Source: Candidatus Poseidonia sp. (GTDB lineage: Archaea > Thermoplasmatota > Poseidoniia > Poseidoniales > Poseidoniaceae). From it: 19,815 bases of DNA. Location: NCBI GenBank assembly GCA_023254365.1, contig JALRLQ010000025.1, forward strand, positions 1-19,815. Direction: 5' to 3'. Numbering within the stretch: the first letter of the stretch is position 1; the number at the start of each line of letters is the position of its first letter. Both the position numbers and the translations under genes were made by a program. The notes below the pieces were generated by a model. It saw only the letters and a program-made list of their open reading frames with translations. It did not search any database and was not told where the DNA came from. Shown piece after piece: positions 7,401-14,400 of this stretch.

Positions 7401-9122
7401 GAAGCCCTGTCGTTCTTCCTCGGTGACATCGTTGACTTCGGGCGCGTGGTCAACGATTTCGTTCACAGCCTGACCGTTGACGTTGGCGGTGAAATGGGTG
7501 GTAACGAGGATTTGAACCTCGGATTGGACTTGTTTACGGGAGAGGCGTTCAACATGACCGTTGACCTGAGGAAGGGGTCCAACCTCAACGCTGAGCCAGC
7601 GTGGATGCACGGCATCGGTATGGAGGCGGTTGAGCAAACCCGCTTTGCCACCAACCTTTCGCGAATGCCCACGTTTACGCTGACCAGTCGGGAGATCATG
7701 GCCACGCTGTTGGCTGACGGTCAAATCGATGAGAGCGAACGGCCCCAAGCCCTTTCGGTGCTGAACGCCGCCAACATCACCGCCGCAGAACCGCTTGTGT
7801 TGGCGATGGAGGACGGACGGGTGTTTGCGGAGGAAATAGCAGGCGTGAACCTGACCTTGCTCGAAGACCAGGGCATCACGCTCCAGGACCGTCGCTCCTG
7901 GCACCTGCGAGCGTGGCTTCCATCGTTGCCCGCAGGGACGATTGAACTGGTCTACGATTTCCGGATGCTCGGCGGTGTGCCAACCTACGAAATTGACCTC
8001 AGCATGTCGCAGTGGCAACCCATGTACCCTCAACTCACCATCGTTGCCAACGGGTTGGAAGGTCAAGACATCGAACTCTTCATCGATGGTTTGGATACCA
8101 CCATGCCCCGCAACGTCGAAATCAACGCCTTGTTCTCCACGCAAGAGAACCTCACCGTCCCTCGGGTTTCGGTTGACATGCACTACGACGCCGGCGTTCG
8201 TCTCAAATCCGCTCATGCGATTCTCATCGACCACCAAGCCTTGACCCGGGTCGAAGCCCTTGTCGTGGGCATCCCTCAATCGACGGACGTGTCCGCCGTT
8301 ATCGGTGACGTGCTGATCCTTGATTTGGTGGTCCCCGAAGAGCACCGCATCAACGGGCATTCTGCCGATTCGCTGATGCTGCAGCAACTTCGCTACATCG
8401 ACGGTTTCTGGTGGCCCTCCACCGCCTTCATGCGCGACCTGCCCGGTGAAATGCACCTGGCCACCGAACCCGACACGCGGTTCGACATCCGAAAACAAAC
8501 CGCCTTCCAAGGCATGCGAACGCTGGATTATTCCTCCAACACCGACGACATGGACCTGTACTTGGAGGCCAGCGGTCGCGCCATCGATTCAAAGGGCGAC
8601 GTGCTGATGCTCGCTGAGGACCTTCCGACCCGCTTCGTGCTCGAACTGACCGACGATTACGGGATGCGGGTGGATTCGTCAGGCGTTGGCGTGAAACGGG
8701 TGTATGTCAGGCAAACCGATGTTCCCGCTGCCCCCGGTGTGACCATCGAACGGGTGGAGGTGGTCGGCCAGAACCTCAAGGGTGCCACCATTCACATTTA
8801 TTCTGGACCGGGCCAATACCCGCTCATCGTGATCGACGATATCACCGACGGGCGATTGGTGGCGAGCGCTGAGGTGTACATCGAGCCGGGGTATGAATTC
8901 CCTCTCTTTGGTGATTTCAAGTTTGAAGGACGAGGTGTGTTACTGGATGCTCAGTTCACGGGCATCATCCCAACCGCCTCTTCGTTGGGGGTTAACGGCA
9001 TCGTCACCGACCTCTCGCTGGTCGGTTCGCTGACCGGTGAATTTGTGGAAACACGGCACATCATGGTGGTCGACCCCATCAGTTCTGCCATTGCCAGTGG
9101 GTTGGCGTTCATATTCGGGTGA
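4458..9122 (+). CDS. Giant secreted beta-rich protein of unknown function
   Basis: A 1554-residue protein I do not recognise. ATG 4458 is chosen because it gives a clean signal peptide: RRRGR, then a core LAVMLVSIMLLSMMQ ending in PVSG. The frame is open from 4344, but that start would add 38 non-signal residues overlapping the upstream gene. GGAGG at 4436-4440 is 17 nt away, longer than ideal. The mature protein is rich in alternating hydrophobic residues and Asp/Asn/Gly turns, suggesting long beta sheets. A calcium-type loop DIDGDGTDD lies at 202-210. Only three cysteines are present (C367, C388, C669); the first two may form a disulfide. There is no typical C-terminal anchor; it ends with the short hydrophobic ISSAIASGLAFIFG. 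The 194-aa membrane protein begins 4 nt downstream and may be its partner. A surface polymer, adhesin or lipid-binding sheet are all possible; none is demonstrated. Confidence 0.75.
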   Translation: MDEPALRVLRAGLPQPRRRGRLAVMLVSIMLLSMMQPVSGNASVARDDFGVLDAYAATLADRAAEGESLIALQGAQSSFALLDASKREVRPGDALADAESYLDQVELRDTTPLEIDHPRPYEFLIDVSTHPEAWPYNLWQTLFSVENLGLNNLLGVGINTYAIYVNFSSRNNGPSYEAWDSGTFTGELLVGTNLVLFENYVDIDGDGTDDLSVALTLRGLTTQGEGWGIELGGGLIPVPTELWVRPTFQWAVNALNINDPLWDELEHLEVSLMKGLAFDITLSNSESYAVVIDTRFTQPPADVTLGVGIERISFDISGTFTSAAQLAFALLGGNVNSSDLALTGVTAPYAVRLSNPNAPGGSQQTDCSETFNYDPATDSTAESREHKCGIGIGVGYVHFGEVQQDSSIPVLEVAYLDVGFHPEEGSTLIPSEVDLTLRNDNYGENTFDTVEIYSDVGSDVYIHYYEDRSEVPEGDSPFGNITDSRLWIRGLPSGTMHDDEIAAIFTTIGEAPGSANLPGEIPDRLSLIIAIKNFSGDGTQNVNDPTLPVNPAQPPNTLFLIAGTESIDRFSYVSTFKRAGYSGDSSSMVVEMENLPRVIVIQGSFLISSTGVSRINYDNPNLNTIAQLLDNALLTIIEVVLDIGTILNGLPTAVVGTAGSTGGEIDIRCYNQVKKSLPNSNREPMEIEQLLFALASSPQPWLPEMDHILLSEDTNIEVVDGRLGPVDPLVPVAMSMRIGGITHVRHAFDPINEIRDMQLEGTPSGSLLIGHIKHDDGDLDSAVKQSTTVSNRPGDFNILQEAESLQYEASEPIGTITYGGQSGDQRNAIRLTGLPEAFTLVLGDTVGYIADAPMDSLQVQMTNATTPLTMDGDHVRFWVDEDTAQASLSVQLSDITSIQRLSPLVPGASGPEGNSQVALVRSTSSPFSVSFEDESTYDDPFKGLNGKVYFDPLPANISLTLPSEVDSDGLELPTFGEEEGIEALSFFLGDIVDFGRVVNDFVHSLTVDVGGEMGGNEDLNLGLDLFTGEAFNMTVDLRKGSNLNAEPAWMHGIGMEAVEQTRFATNLSRMPTFTLTSREIMATLLADGQIDESERPQALSVLNAANITAAEPLVLAMEDGRVFAEEIAGVNLTLLEDQGITLQDRRSWHLRAWLPSLPAGTIELVYDFRMLGGVPTYEIDLSMSQWQPMYPQLTIVANGLEGQDIELFIDGLDTTMPRNVEINALFSTQENLTVPRVSVDMHYDAGVRLKSAHAILIDHQALTRVEALVVGIPQSTDVSAVIGDVLILDLVVPEEHRINGHSADSLMLQQLRYIDGFWWPSTAFMRDLPGEMHLATEPDTRFDIRKQTAFQGMRTLDYSSNTDDMDLYLEASGRAIDSKGDVLMLAEDLPTRFVLELTDDYGMRVDSSGVGVKRVYVRQTDVPAAPGVTIERVEVVGQNLKGATIHIYSGPGQYPLIVIDDITDGRLVASAEVYIEPGYEFPLFGDFKFEGRGVLLDAQFTGIIPTASSLGVNGIVTDLSLVGSLTGEFVETRHIMVVDPISSAIASGLAFIFG

Positions 9123-9126
9123 GACC

Positions 9127-9711
9127 ATGGCTGGACCGTCTGCAGAAGCCTTGCGCCAAGGGGGAAGCCCTCCCGAGGGCGACGACCTCGAAGCATGGGA
9201 GGCTGCTCAGGAAGCAGCGAAACTCTTGACCGCCCTTTCCCGTGAAGTCACGCCAACGCGCGTGGCGATGGCAGGGGCCGTGCTGTTCTTGCTGATCACG
9301 ATGACACTGAGCGGCTGGTACTGGTTGCTTCCTCGAGATTCCGTTACGGTGGAGACGCACTACATGCAGCGGGGCGGTCATCTGGTGATGACGGAACTTC
9401 ACAACGACGGCAGCCGGTCCATCACCGATGTTGTCCTCGACATTGAATTCCACACCTTGGAAGGCGAACTCATCGAAACGATGTCCCTTGAGGTCAACGA
9501 AATGAACGCCCACTCCTCCATCTCTGGAGATGAGTTGGAAATGATGGTCATCGGCTACACCATATGGGGTGAATACACCCTCACCATCAACATCGAGTAC
9601 AGGGATTACACCGGCCAGTTGCGCCAAGCCTCTTGGACGCACGACGTCGGCGAGTGGTCGCAAGAAATCTTCACCGACAAAGCAGACCGGCACGTGTGGC
9701 CGATCAATTGA
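9127..9711 (+). CDS. Signal-anchored membrane protein of unknown function
   Basis: A 194-residue protein. Residues 1-45 form a charged N terminus (acidic EGDDLEAWEAAQEAAKLL, then basic SREVTPTR). Residues 46-68 are one membrane span. The remaining 126 residues look like an extracellular beta-sandwich with phrases such as 'VMTELHNDGSRSITDVVLDI', common in Ig-like domains of surface proteins. The positive residues before the span predict N-in/C-out topology, opposite to the neighbouring C-terminally anchored proteins. ATG 9127 follows the giant gene's stop by 4 nt with a weak GGTGA-type site, so the two are probably coupled. The frame stays open upstream to 9037, but those residues are read out of frame from the giant gene's end and are not signal-like. 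No family recognised; it may tether the unanchored giant protein. Confidence 0.7.
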   Translation: MAGPSAEALRQGGSPPEGDDLEAWEAAQEAAKLLTALSREVTPTRVAMAGAVLFLLITMTLSGWYWLLPRDSVTVETHYMQRGGHLVMTELHNDGSRSITDVVLDIEFHTLEGELIETMSLEVNEMNAHSSISGDELEMMVIGYTIWGEYTLTINIEYRDYTGQLRQASWTHDVGEWSQEIFTDKADRHVWPIN

Positions 9712-9755
9712 CGGTGAACAAAGGCTCGATACCGAAGCGATATAGGACGGCAACT

Positions 9756-9760
9756 GGAGG
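9756..9760 (+). promoter_or_regulatory. Shine-Dalgarno that sets the subtilase start
   Basis: GGAGG lies 7 nt before ATG 9768. It selects that start over upstream in-frame ATG codons (from 9633), which would overlap the 194-aa gene and put non-signal sequence ahead of the signal peptide. A TATA-like GATATAGG (9739-9746) lies nearby but is too close to give a transcript that includes this site. Confidence 0.65.
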
Positions 9761-9767
9761 CGATTTT

Positions 9768-12700
9768 ATGGCAGGGGCAGTGCAACGAACCTCTGCCGTT
9801 GTCTTCGTGGTACTGCTCGTCCTTTCAACGAGCAGTTCGCTGTTCCACGACGATGGTGAACGGGGCACAGAACCGCTATCGCTTTCACCAGAATGGGTTC
9901 AATTTGACGTCAAAGAAGGCGTTTATTTTGACGCCGAAGGGGTGCTCGACGACCGCCTTGTGAACGAACACAGGGACGCGCTTGCCATTGGCCCGTTCGG
10001 CACCTTTGACAGCAACGGCTTGCAGTTGGCCCGTCCCGTTCCCTCATCGCTGCTCGAACCCCGTCTCGACCTGTTGTTGGTGCTCGTATCCAACGACCTT
10101 CGCCTTCAGGATGTTCGCCAAGAATTGGCAACCGTTGACGGACTGGCGGTTCGCGAGTACATCGCTCCCTCCGGCCTGCTGATTCAGGGCACGCCGCTGG
10201 CCCTTCAACAAGCGGAAGCCCACCCTGCCCTGCTGGCAAGCCACGCCGTTCCCATCGGCATGTTGGTGGACGGCCCGTTGCTCGATATGGTGCTCTTGAC
10301 CGAGGGCGAATCGGTGTTGCAAGAGATGTTGCTTCGCATCGATGGCTGGCGCGACGACCTCGGCCCCATCGAAACCGTCGATTTGGTCGACGAGAACGAT
10401 GGCCGCCTCACCCAATCCTTGGGCGACGTGGCCCGGCAAGCCATGGTGGAGTCCCGAGCCTGGGACGATGGCCGTTACGAAGGAACGCTGCGCAACGTAC
10501 CCTTGGAACAGGTCTTGATGCAACCTTCGCTGATGCAGTTGCGAGCCGATCCTGCCTTTGCGGCGTTCAACGACCAGTCCCGAAGCCACATGCAAACCAA
10601 CACCATGGCCACCTACTTCACCACCGACTTGGACGGTTCAGGTCAAATTGTGGCGGTGGCGGATGCCGGTCTTGACGAAGACCACGGCGATTTTGGCACC
10701 CGAGTCGTCGGTTCCTACGATGTCATCGGTGACGGCAGCACCGCCGACAAGCACTCTGGCCACGGCACCCACGTCTCCTGCACGGTGCTTGGTGACGGTT
10801 TCCGCGGCGGCTACGGTGGCGTGGCTCAGGCGGCTGAATTGTATTTCCAAGCCATGGAAAACGACAACACCGGCAACTTCCAGTCGCCCTCCCTCAACAA
10901 TTTGCTCAACACGGCGTACAACGCAGGTGCACGTACCCACACCAACTCGTGGGGCTCGTCCGCTGCCAGCCAGCAGTCAAAGTACAACTCCGAAACCGAG
11001 GACGTTGACTCCCGAGCCAACCACTACGACCGCTACTACAACGGTGTTGAGGGGTTGACCATTCTCTTCGCCGCAGGCAACGACGGACCGGGAAGCAGCA
11101 CCGTCTCACCCCCAGCCACGGCCAAGAACGTCATCGCCGTTGGCAACCACAAGAACCGGTACAGCGGCTCGCCGGACGTGATGATGGGCGGCTCGTCAAG
11201 AGGGCCCACCGAAGACGGCCGCATCAAACCCGATTTGGTGGCACCTGGCGGATACGTGCGCTCCTGTCGTGCCCAAGAGGCGACGGACACCAGCGGCTCA
11301 ACCTGGTCCAACACCTACTATCTGGAATACACGGGCACGTCGATGGCCACGCCCAACGCCGCCGGCGCTGCTGTGATGATTCGGGAGTACCTGATTGAAA
11401 TCGCACAGCGTCCTTCTCCCCAAGGTGCCTTGGTCAAGGCGCTCATGGTGCTGGGTGCTCAAGACATGGGCAGCAGGGACATCCCCAACAACGACGAGGG
11501 ATGGGGCAGGGTCAATTTGCGCAACACCCTTGCCCCTTCCAGCGGGCAGGGCATCTGGGTCGACGACCGTTCCGTGATGTCGGGCACCGGCAACAGCAAG
11601 TCCTATTCCTTCAACGTCACACAAGCCTCGGGGCTGTTCAAGGTGGTGCTGACGTGGTCCGACGAGCGGGGTTCCCGCTTTTCGACCGCTCAACTGGTCA
11701 ACGACTTGGACTTGGAAGTCACGGCACCGGATGGAACGGTGTACCTTGGCAACGATTTCGCCAACGGCCGTTCGGCCACAGGCGGCAGTCGGGACAATGT
11801 CAACAACCTCGAGGTGGTGTTGATCGACGCGGCTGCCATGGGAACCTGGACGGTCAAGGTCAAGGATGCCCAGCACAGCGGGGCGAAAACCCAGCCCTAT
11901 GCCATCGCCGTGTTGGGCCATGGCGTCAACGACCTTCGCCCGGACCCCAAGGTGGTGCCCGAAGACTTTGCCATGGACGTTGGCATTCCACAAGTGGACG
12001 ACCCGGTGCAGTTGACGACCTCGTTCTTCAATTTTGGAAACGTCAAGGCCGACATGTTCCCCATTGCCTTCGAAGTGGACGGCACCGAAATCTCCCGACG
12101 CTCCATCGAGCTCGGCGCAGGTTCGAGCAAAGTGCTGATGTGGTCGTGGACACCGCAATCCTCGGGGTCAACCACCCTTTCTTTCATCATCGACCCCGAT
12201 GACACGATGGAGGAAATTCGTGAAGACAACAATCGCCTGGACGTTCAAGTCAACGTGACGGCGCCGGGTGTGAAATTGGAAACGGCTACGCCGACCAAAA
12301 CTCTGCAATCAAGCGAAATCACCACGACATCGTGGAATGTTTCCCTCACAAACACGGCGCTGATTCCCACCAACGCCTCCATGCAAACCGGCCAAGTCAC
12401 CCACTTGCAATCCGGCCAAACCATGCCGTGGTACATCGGAAGCACCGACTCCAATTTCACCATGGACGGACAAGCCTCCGAGTACATCACCGTCACCTTG
12501 GTTCATCCCTCTCCACCCAACCCCGGCACCTACCGAATCGATTTGCTTGGCCTTGATGTGGACAACGGCGTCAGTTATCCGTTAAATCTGGACCTCGAAG
12601 TTCCCGATTTACCCGAAGCGGCGTTGGAATTTGATTACGAAATCGTCCCCGTCCATCCATCCGAACCGACCAACATCACGGTGCGATTTTACAACAACGG

Positions 12701-14336
12701 GAACGCCCCCATCGGCTACGACCTGTTCTTGGAGGCGCCTGCCGGGTGGCAAGCCGGTTTCACCAATTTGGGTAGCGAAGCTGGGGCAACGTCCGGTTCA
12801 ACCGGCTTGATCAACAGCGAAGCCTACCGTGCAGTGGGCCTCACCTTTACGCCTCCACAAGTGATGACTGCAGCCGGGGCCGAACGGATTGTGAAACTCA
12901 CCGCCGTCAGCCAAACCGAACAGCAAGAGTTGACGCTGTTCGAGATTCCTATTCAAGTCCTTACCGTGCGAGAAATGTTTGTCAACATCGAGTCCTCCAT
13001 CGGTGTTCAACGCCCCGATTCGACCCTGACCTTGCGCTATTCCCTTGAGCACAAAGGCAACGTCGACATGCGTCTTACGCCCTCGTTTTCGCTCCCCACC
13101 GGCTGGTCGGTCACGTCCGCCCTCACCCCCATCGATTTGCCTTGGGCCACCAGCAAAAATTTGCTGTTCACGCTCGAGGCAGGCAGCAACGCTCGTTCCG
13201 GTGACATAGTGCTCAACCTCGACAACGGTTCGACCCGCTTCACCTGGGAAGGGGTGTTGAACGTCGAGGTGTTGCCCGAACCTTCGCTGACCTTTGTCGG
13301 GTTGGAACTGGCAGACGGCACCTCGTATGGCTCGCCTCAAGGCGCAGGCTCGCATCCATCGGGCGAATCCATGACCTTCACGTGGTTGCTCAGCAACGGT
13401 GCCGAGACCGAATGGTCGCCAAGCGCAAGCCTCCAGACAGACTCCGGCTTGTTTGGCGACTGCACGCCGGTTCAACCCGTCGGCCAAAACGATGTATCAC
13501 CCGTGGTCTGCACGGTGCTGATCGCCGCCAACATGGCGCCCATGTCCGAACCATCCTTCACCCTGGTGCTCAGCGATGGCGGCGTGGAGTTGTCAACCAC
13601 GGTCGGCCTCTTGGTGGCCGCCAACGAACAAGTCCGTTGGGATGTAGGGGCTGTTCCCTCGTTCATCACCGGGGAAGAGCGCTCCATCACGGTTCAAATC
13701 GTCAACACCGGAAACGTACCCCTGCAGCGACAATTGGTGATCGACACCCCGGACACCTGGACGGTGGTTGTTGACGGGTCGGACATCGTGGCGCTCGATG
13801 ACGGTCAGGACGCCTTCGTTCGGCTTCTTGTCCGAGCCGATTCGCCCGGAAGCGCAACGCTTGGTTTGGGGTTGGCTGAGAGCACCGCCACCGATGCCAC
13901 GTATTCCATCACCGTCACCGCCACTGGCGAACCGGTAGGCACCAGCAGCAGCGCAGGATTGAGCACCACCGTTGCGCTGTCCATGTTCGGGGCCATCTTG
14001 CTGATGGCCTTCCTCGCTCTGGGGATACAAGCGATGCGCTCCCGTGAGGAAGGTGCAACCGTGGCCAAGCCTGCCGCCCCCTTCCAGCCCCTCGCTGTTC
14101 AACCCGCCCAAGTCCCCGCACCGGTGGCTCAAGCCACCCCTGCACCTGTGCAACCGGCGTCAGCCAACCCACCACCGATGTGCTGGACGTGCCGTGCCCC
14201 CATTACCACCGCCATGATCGGATGCCCCTCATGTGGCGCCCGATACCACGGGGACGGATCAACTGGATGCAACGCGAACGAGCTCGAGGTGTGTGTGAAT
14301 TGCAGTGCTCCTGCGGACCGCTTCGTTCAGGCTTGA
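9768..14336 (+). CDS. Subtilisin-family (KP-43-like) surface protease with CARDB/Ig domains, membrane anchor and RING-like zinc tail
   Basis: A 1522-residue S8 serine endopeptidase. Residues 1-24 are a signal peptide; about 30-285 look like a propeptide. The catalytic triad is D299 (VADAGLD), H332 (SGHGTHV) and S525 (GTSMATP); the oxyanion Asn is N438 (FAAGNDG). HTNSWG, SSRGPTEDGRIKPD and the beta-sandwich at about 590-715 (VLTWSDE, LVNDLDLEV) match KP-43-type subtilases. A CARDB domain (about 720-830: 'NFGN..', 'IREDNN') is followed by about five Ig/NEW3-like domains (834-1390). A membrane span lies near 1401-1424, then basic MRSREE, a Pro/Ala-rich linker and a cytosolic zinc tail: C1472-x2-C1475-x10-C1486-x2-C1489-x4-H1494-x6-C1501-x7-C1509-x2-C1512, resembling prokaryotic RING fingers. 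It likely degrades external proteins while tethered to the cell. All catalytic residues are present. Confidence 0.9.
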   Translation: MAGAVQRTSAVVFVVLLVLSTSSSLFHDDGERGTEPLSLSPEWVQFDVKEGVYFDAEGVLDDRLVNEHRDALAIGPFGTFDSNGLQLARPVPSSLLEPRLDLLLVLVSNDLRLQDVRQELATVDGLAVREYIAPSGLLIQGTPLALQQAEAHPALLASHAVPIGMLVDGPLLDMVLLTEGESVLQEMLLRIDGWRDDLGPIETVDLVDENDGRLTQSLGDVARQAMVESRAWDDGRYEGTLRNVPLEQVLMQPSLMQLRADPAFAAFNDQSRSHMQTNTMATYFTTDLDGSGQIVAVADAGLDEDHGDFGTRVVGSYDVIGDGSTADKHSGHGTHVSCTVLGDGFRGGYGGVAQAAELYFQAMENDNTGNFQSPSLNNLLNTAYNAGARTHTNSWGSSAASQQSKYNSETEDVDSRANHYDRYYNGVEGLTILFAAGNDGPGSSTVSPPATAKNVIAVGNHKNRYSGSPDVMMGGSSRGPTEDGRIKPDLVAPGGYVRSCRAQEATDTSGSTWSNTYYLEYTGTSMATPNAAGAAVMIREYLIEIAQRPSPQGALVKALMVLGAQDMGSRDIPNNDEGWGRVNLRNTLAPSSGQGIWVDDRSVMSGTGNSKSYSFNVTQASGLFKVVLTWSDERGSRFSTAQLVNDLDLEVTAPDGTVYLGNDFANGRSATGGSRDNVNNLEVVLIDAAAMGTWTVKVKDAQHSGAKTQPYAIAVLGHGVNDLRPDPKVVPEDFAMDVGIPQVDDPVQLTTSFFNFGNVKADMFPIAFEVDGTEISRRSIELGAGSSKVLMWSWTPQSSGSTTLSFIIDPDDTMEEIREDNNRLDVQVNVTAPGVKLETATPTKTLQSSEITTTSWNVSLTNTALIPTNASMQTGQVTHLQSGQTMPWYIGSTDSNFTMDGQASEYITVTLVHPSPPNPGTYRIDLLGLDVDNGVSYPLNLDLEVPDLPEAALEFDYEIVPVHPSEPTNITVRFYNNGNAPIGYDLFLEAPAGWQAGFTNLGSEAGATSGSTGLINSEAYRAVGLTFTPPQVMTAAGAERIVKLTAVSQTEQQELTLFEIPIQVLTVREMFVNIESSIGVQRPDSTLTLRYSLEHKGNVDMRLTPSFSLPTGWSVTSALTPIDLPWATSKNLLFTLEAGSNARSGDIVLNLDNGSTRFTWEGVLNVEVLPEPSLTFVGLELADGTSYGSPQGAGSHPSGESMTFTWLLSNGAETEWSPSASLQTDSGLFGDCTPVQPVGQNDVSPVVCTVLIAANMAPMSEPSFTLVLSDGGVELSTTVGLLVAANEQVRWDVGAVPSFITGEERSITVQIVNTGNVPLQRQLVIDTPDTWTVVVDGSDIVALDDGQDAFVRLLVRADSPGSATLGLGLAESTATDATYSITVTATGEPVGTSSSAGLSTTVALSMFGAILLMAFLALGIQAMRSREEGATVAKPAAPFQPLAVQPAQVPAPVAQATPAPVQPASANPPPMCWTCRAPITTAMIGCPSCGARYHGDGSTGCNANELEVCVNCSAPADRFVQA

Positions 14337-14400
14337 CGAGTACCAGAATTTGACGCAATTCAGGCACAGGGTTTTGATAGGAGAACGCTGAGCGCAAGGC

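Noticed and set aside
7260..8510. Antisense open frame (416 codons) inside the giant gene
   Set aside because: The + frame is continuous with a signal peptide and even composition; the antisense product is His/Val/Gly-rich without domains or a ribosome site.
9633..9767. Earlier start for the subtilase at ATG 9633
   Set aside because: Overlaps the 194-aa gene, adds an Arg-rich non-signal stretch, and lacks the GGAGG that precedes ATG 9768.
14346..14361. GAATT-N6-AATTC inverted repeat and a TTCAGGC direct repeat (14326, 14359) before the 964-aa gene
   Set aside because: Arms of 5 and 7 bases are too short to stand out from chance in a single sequence.
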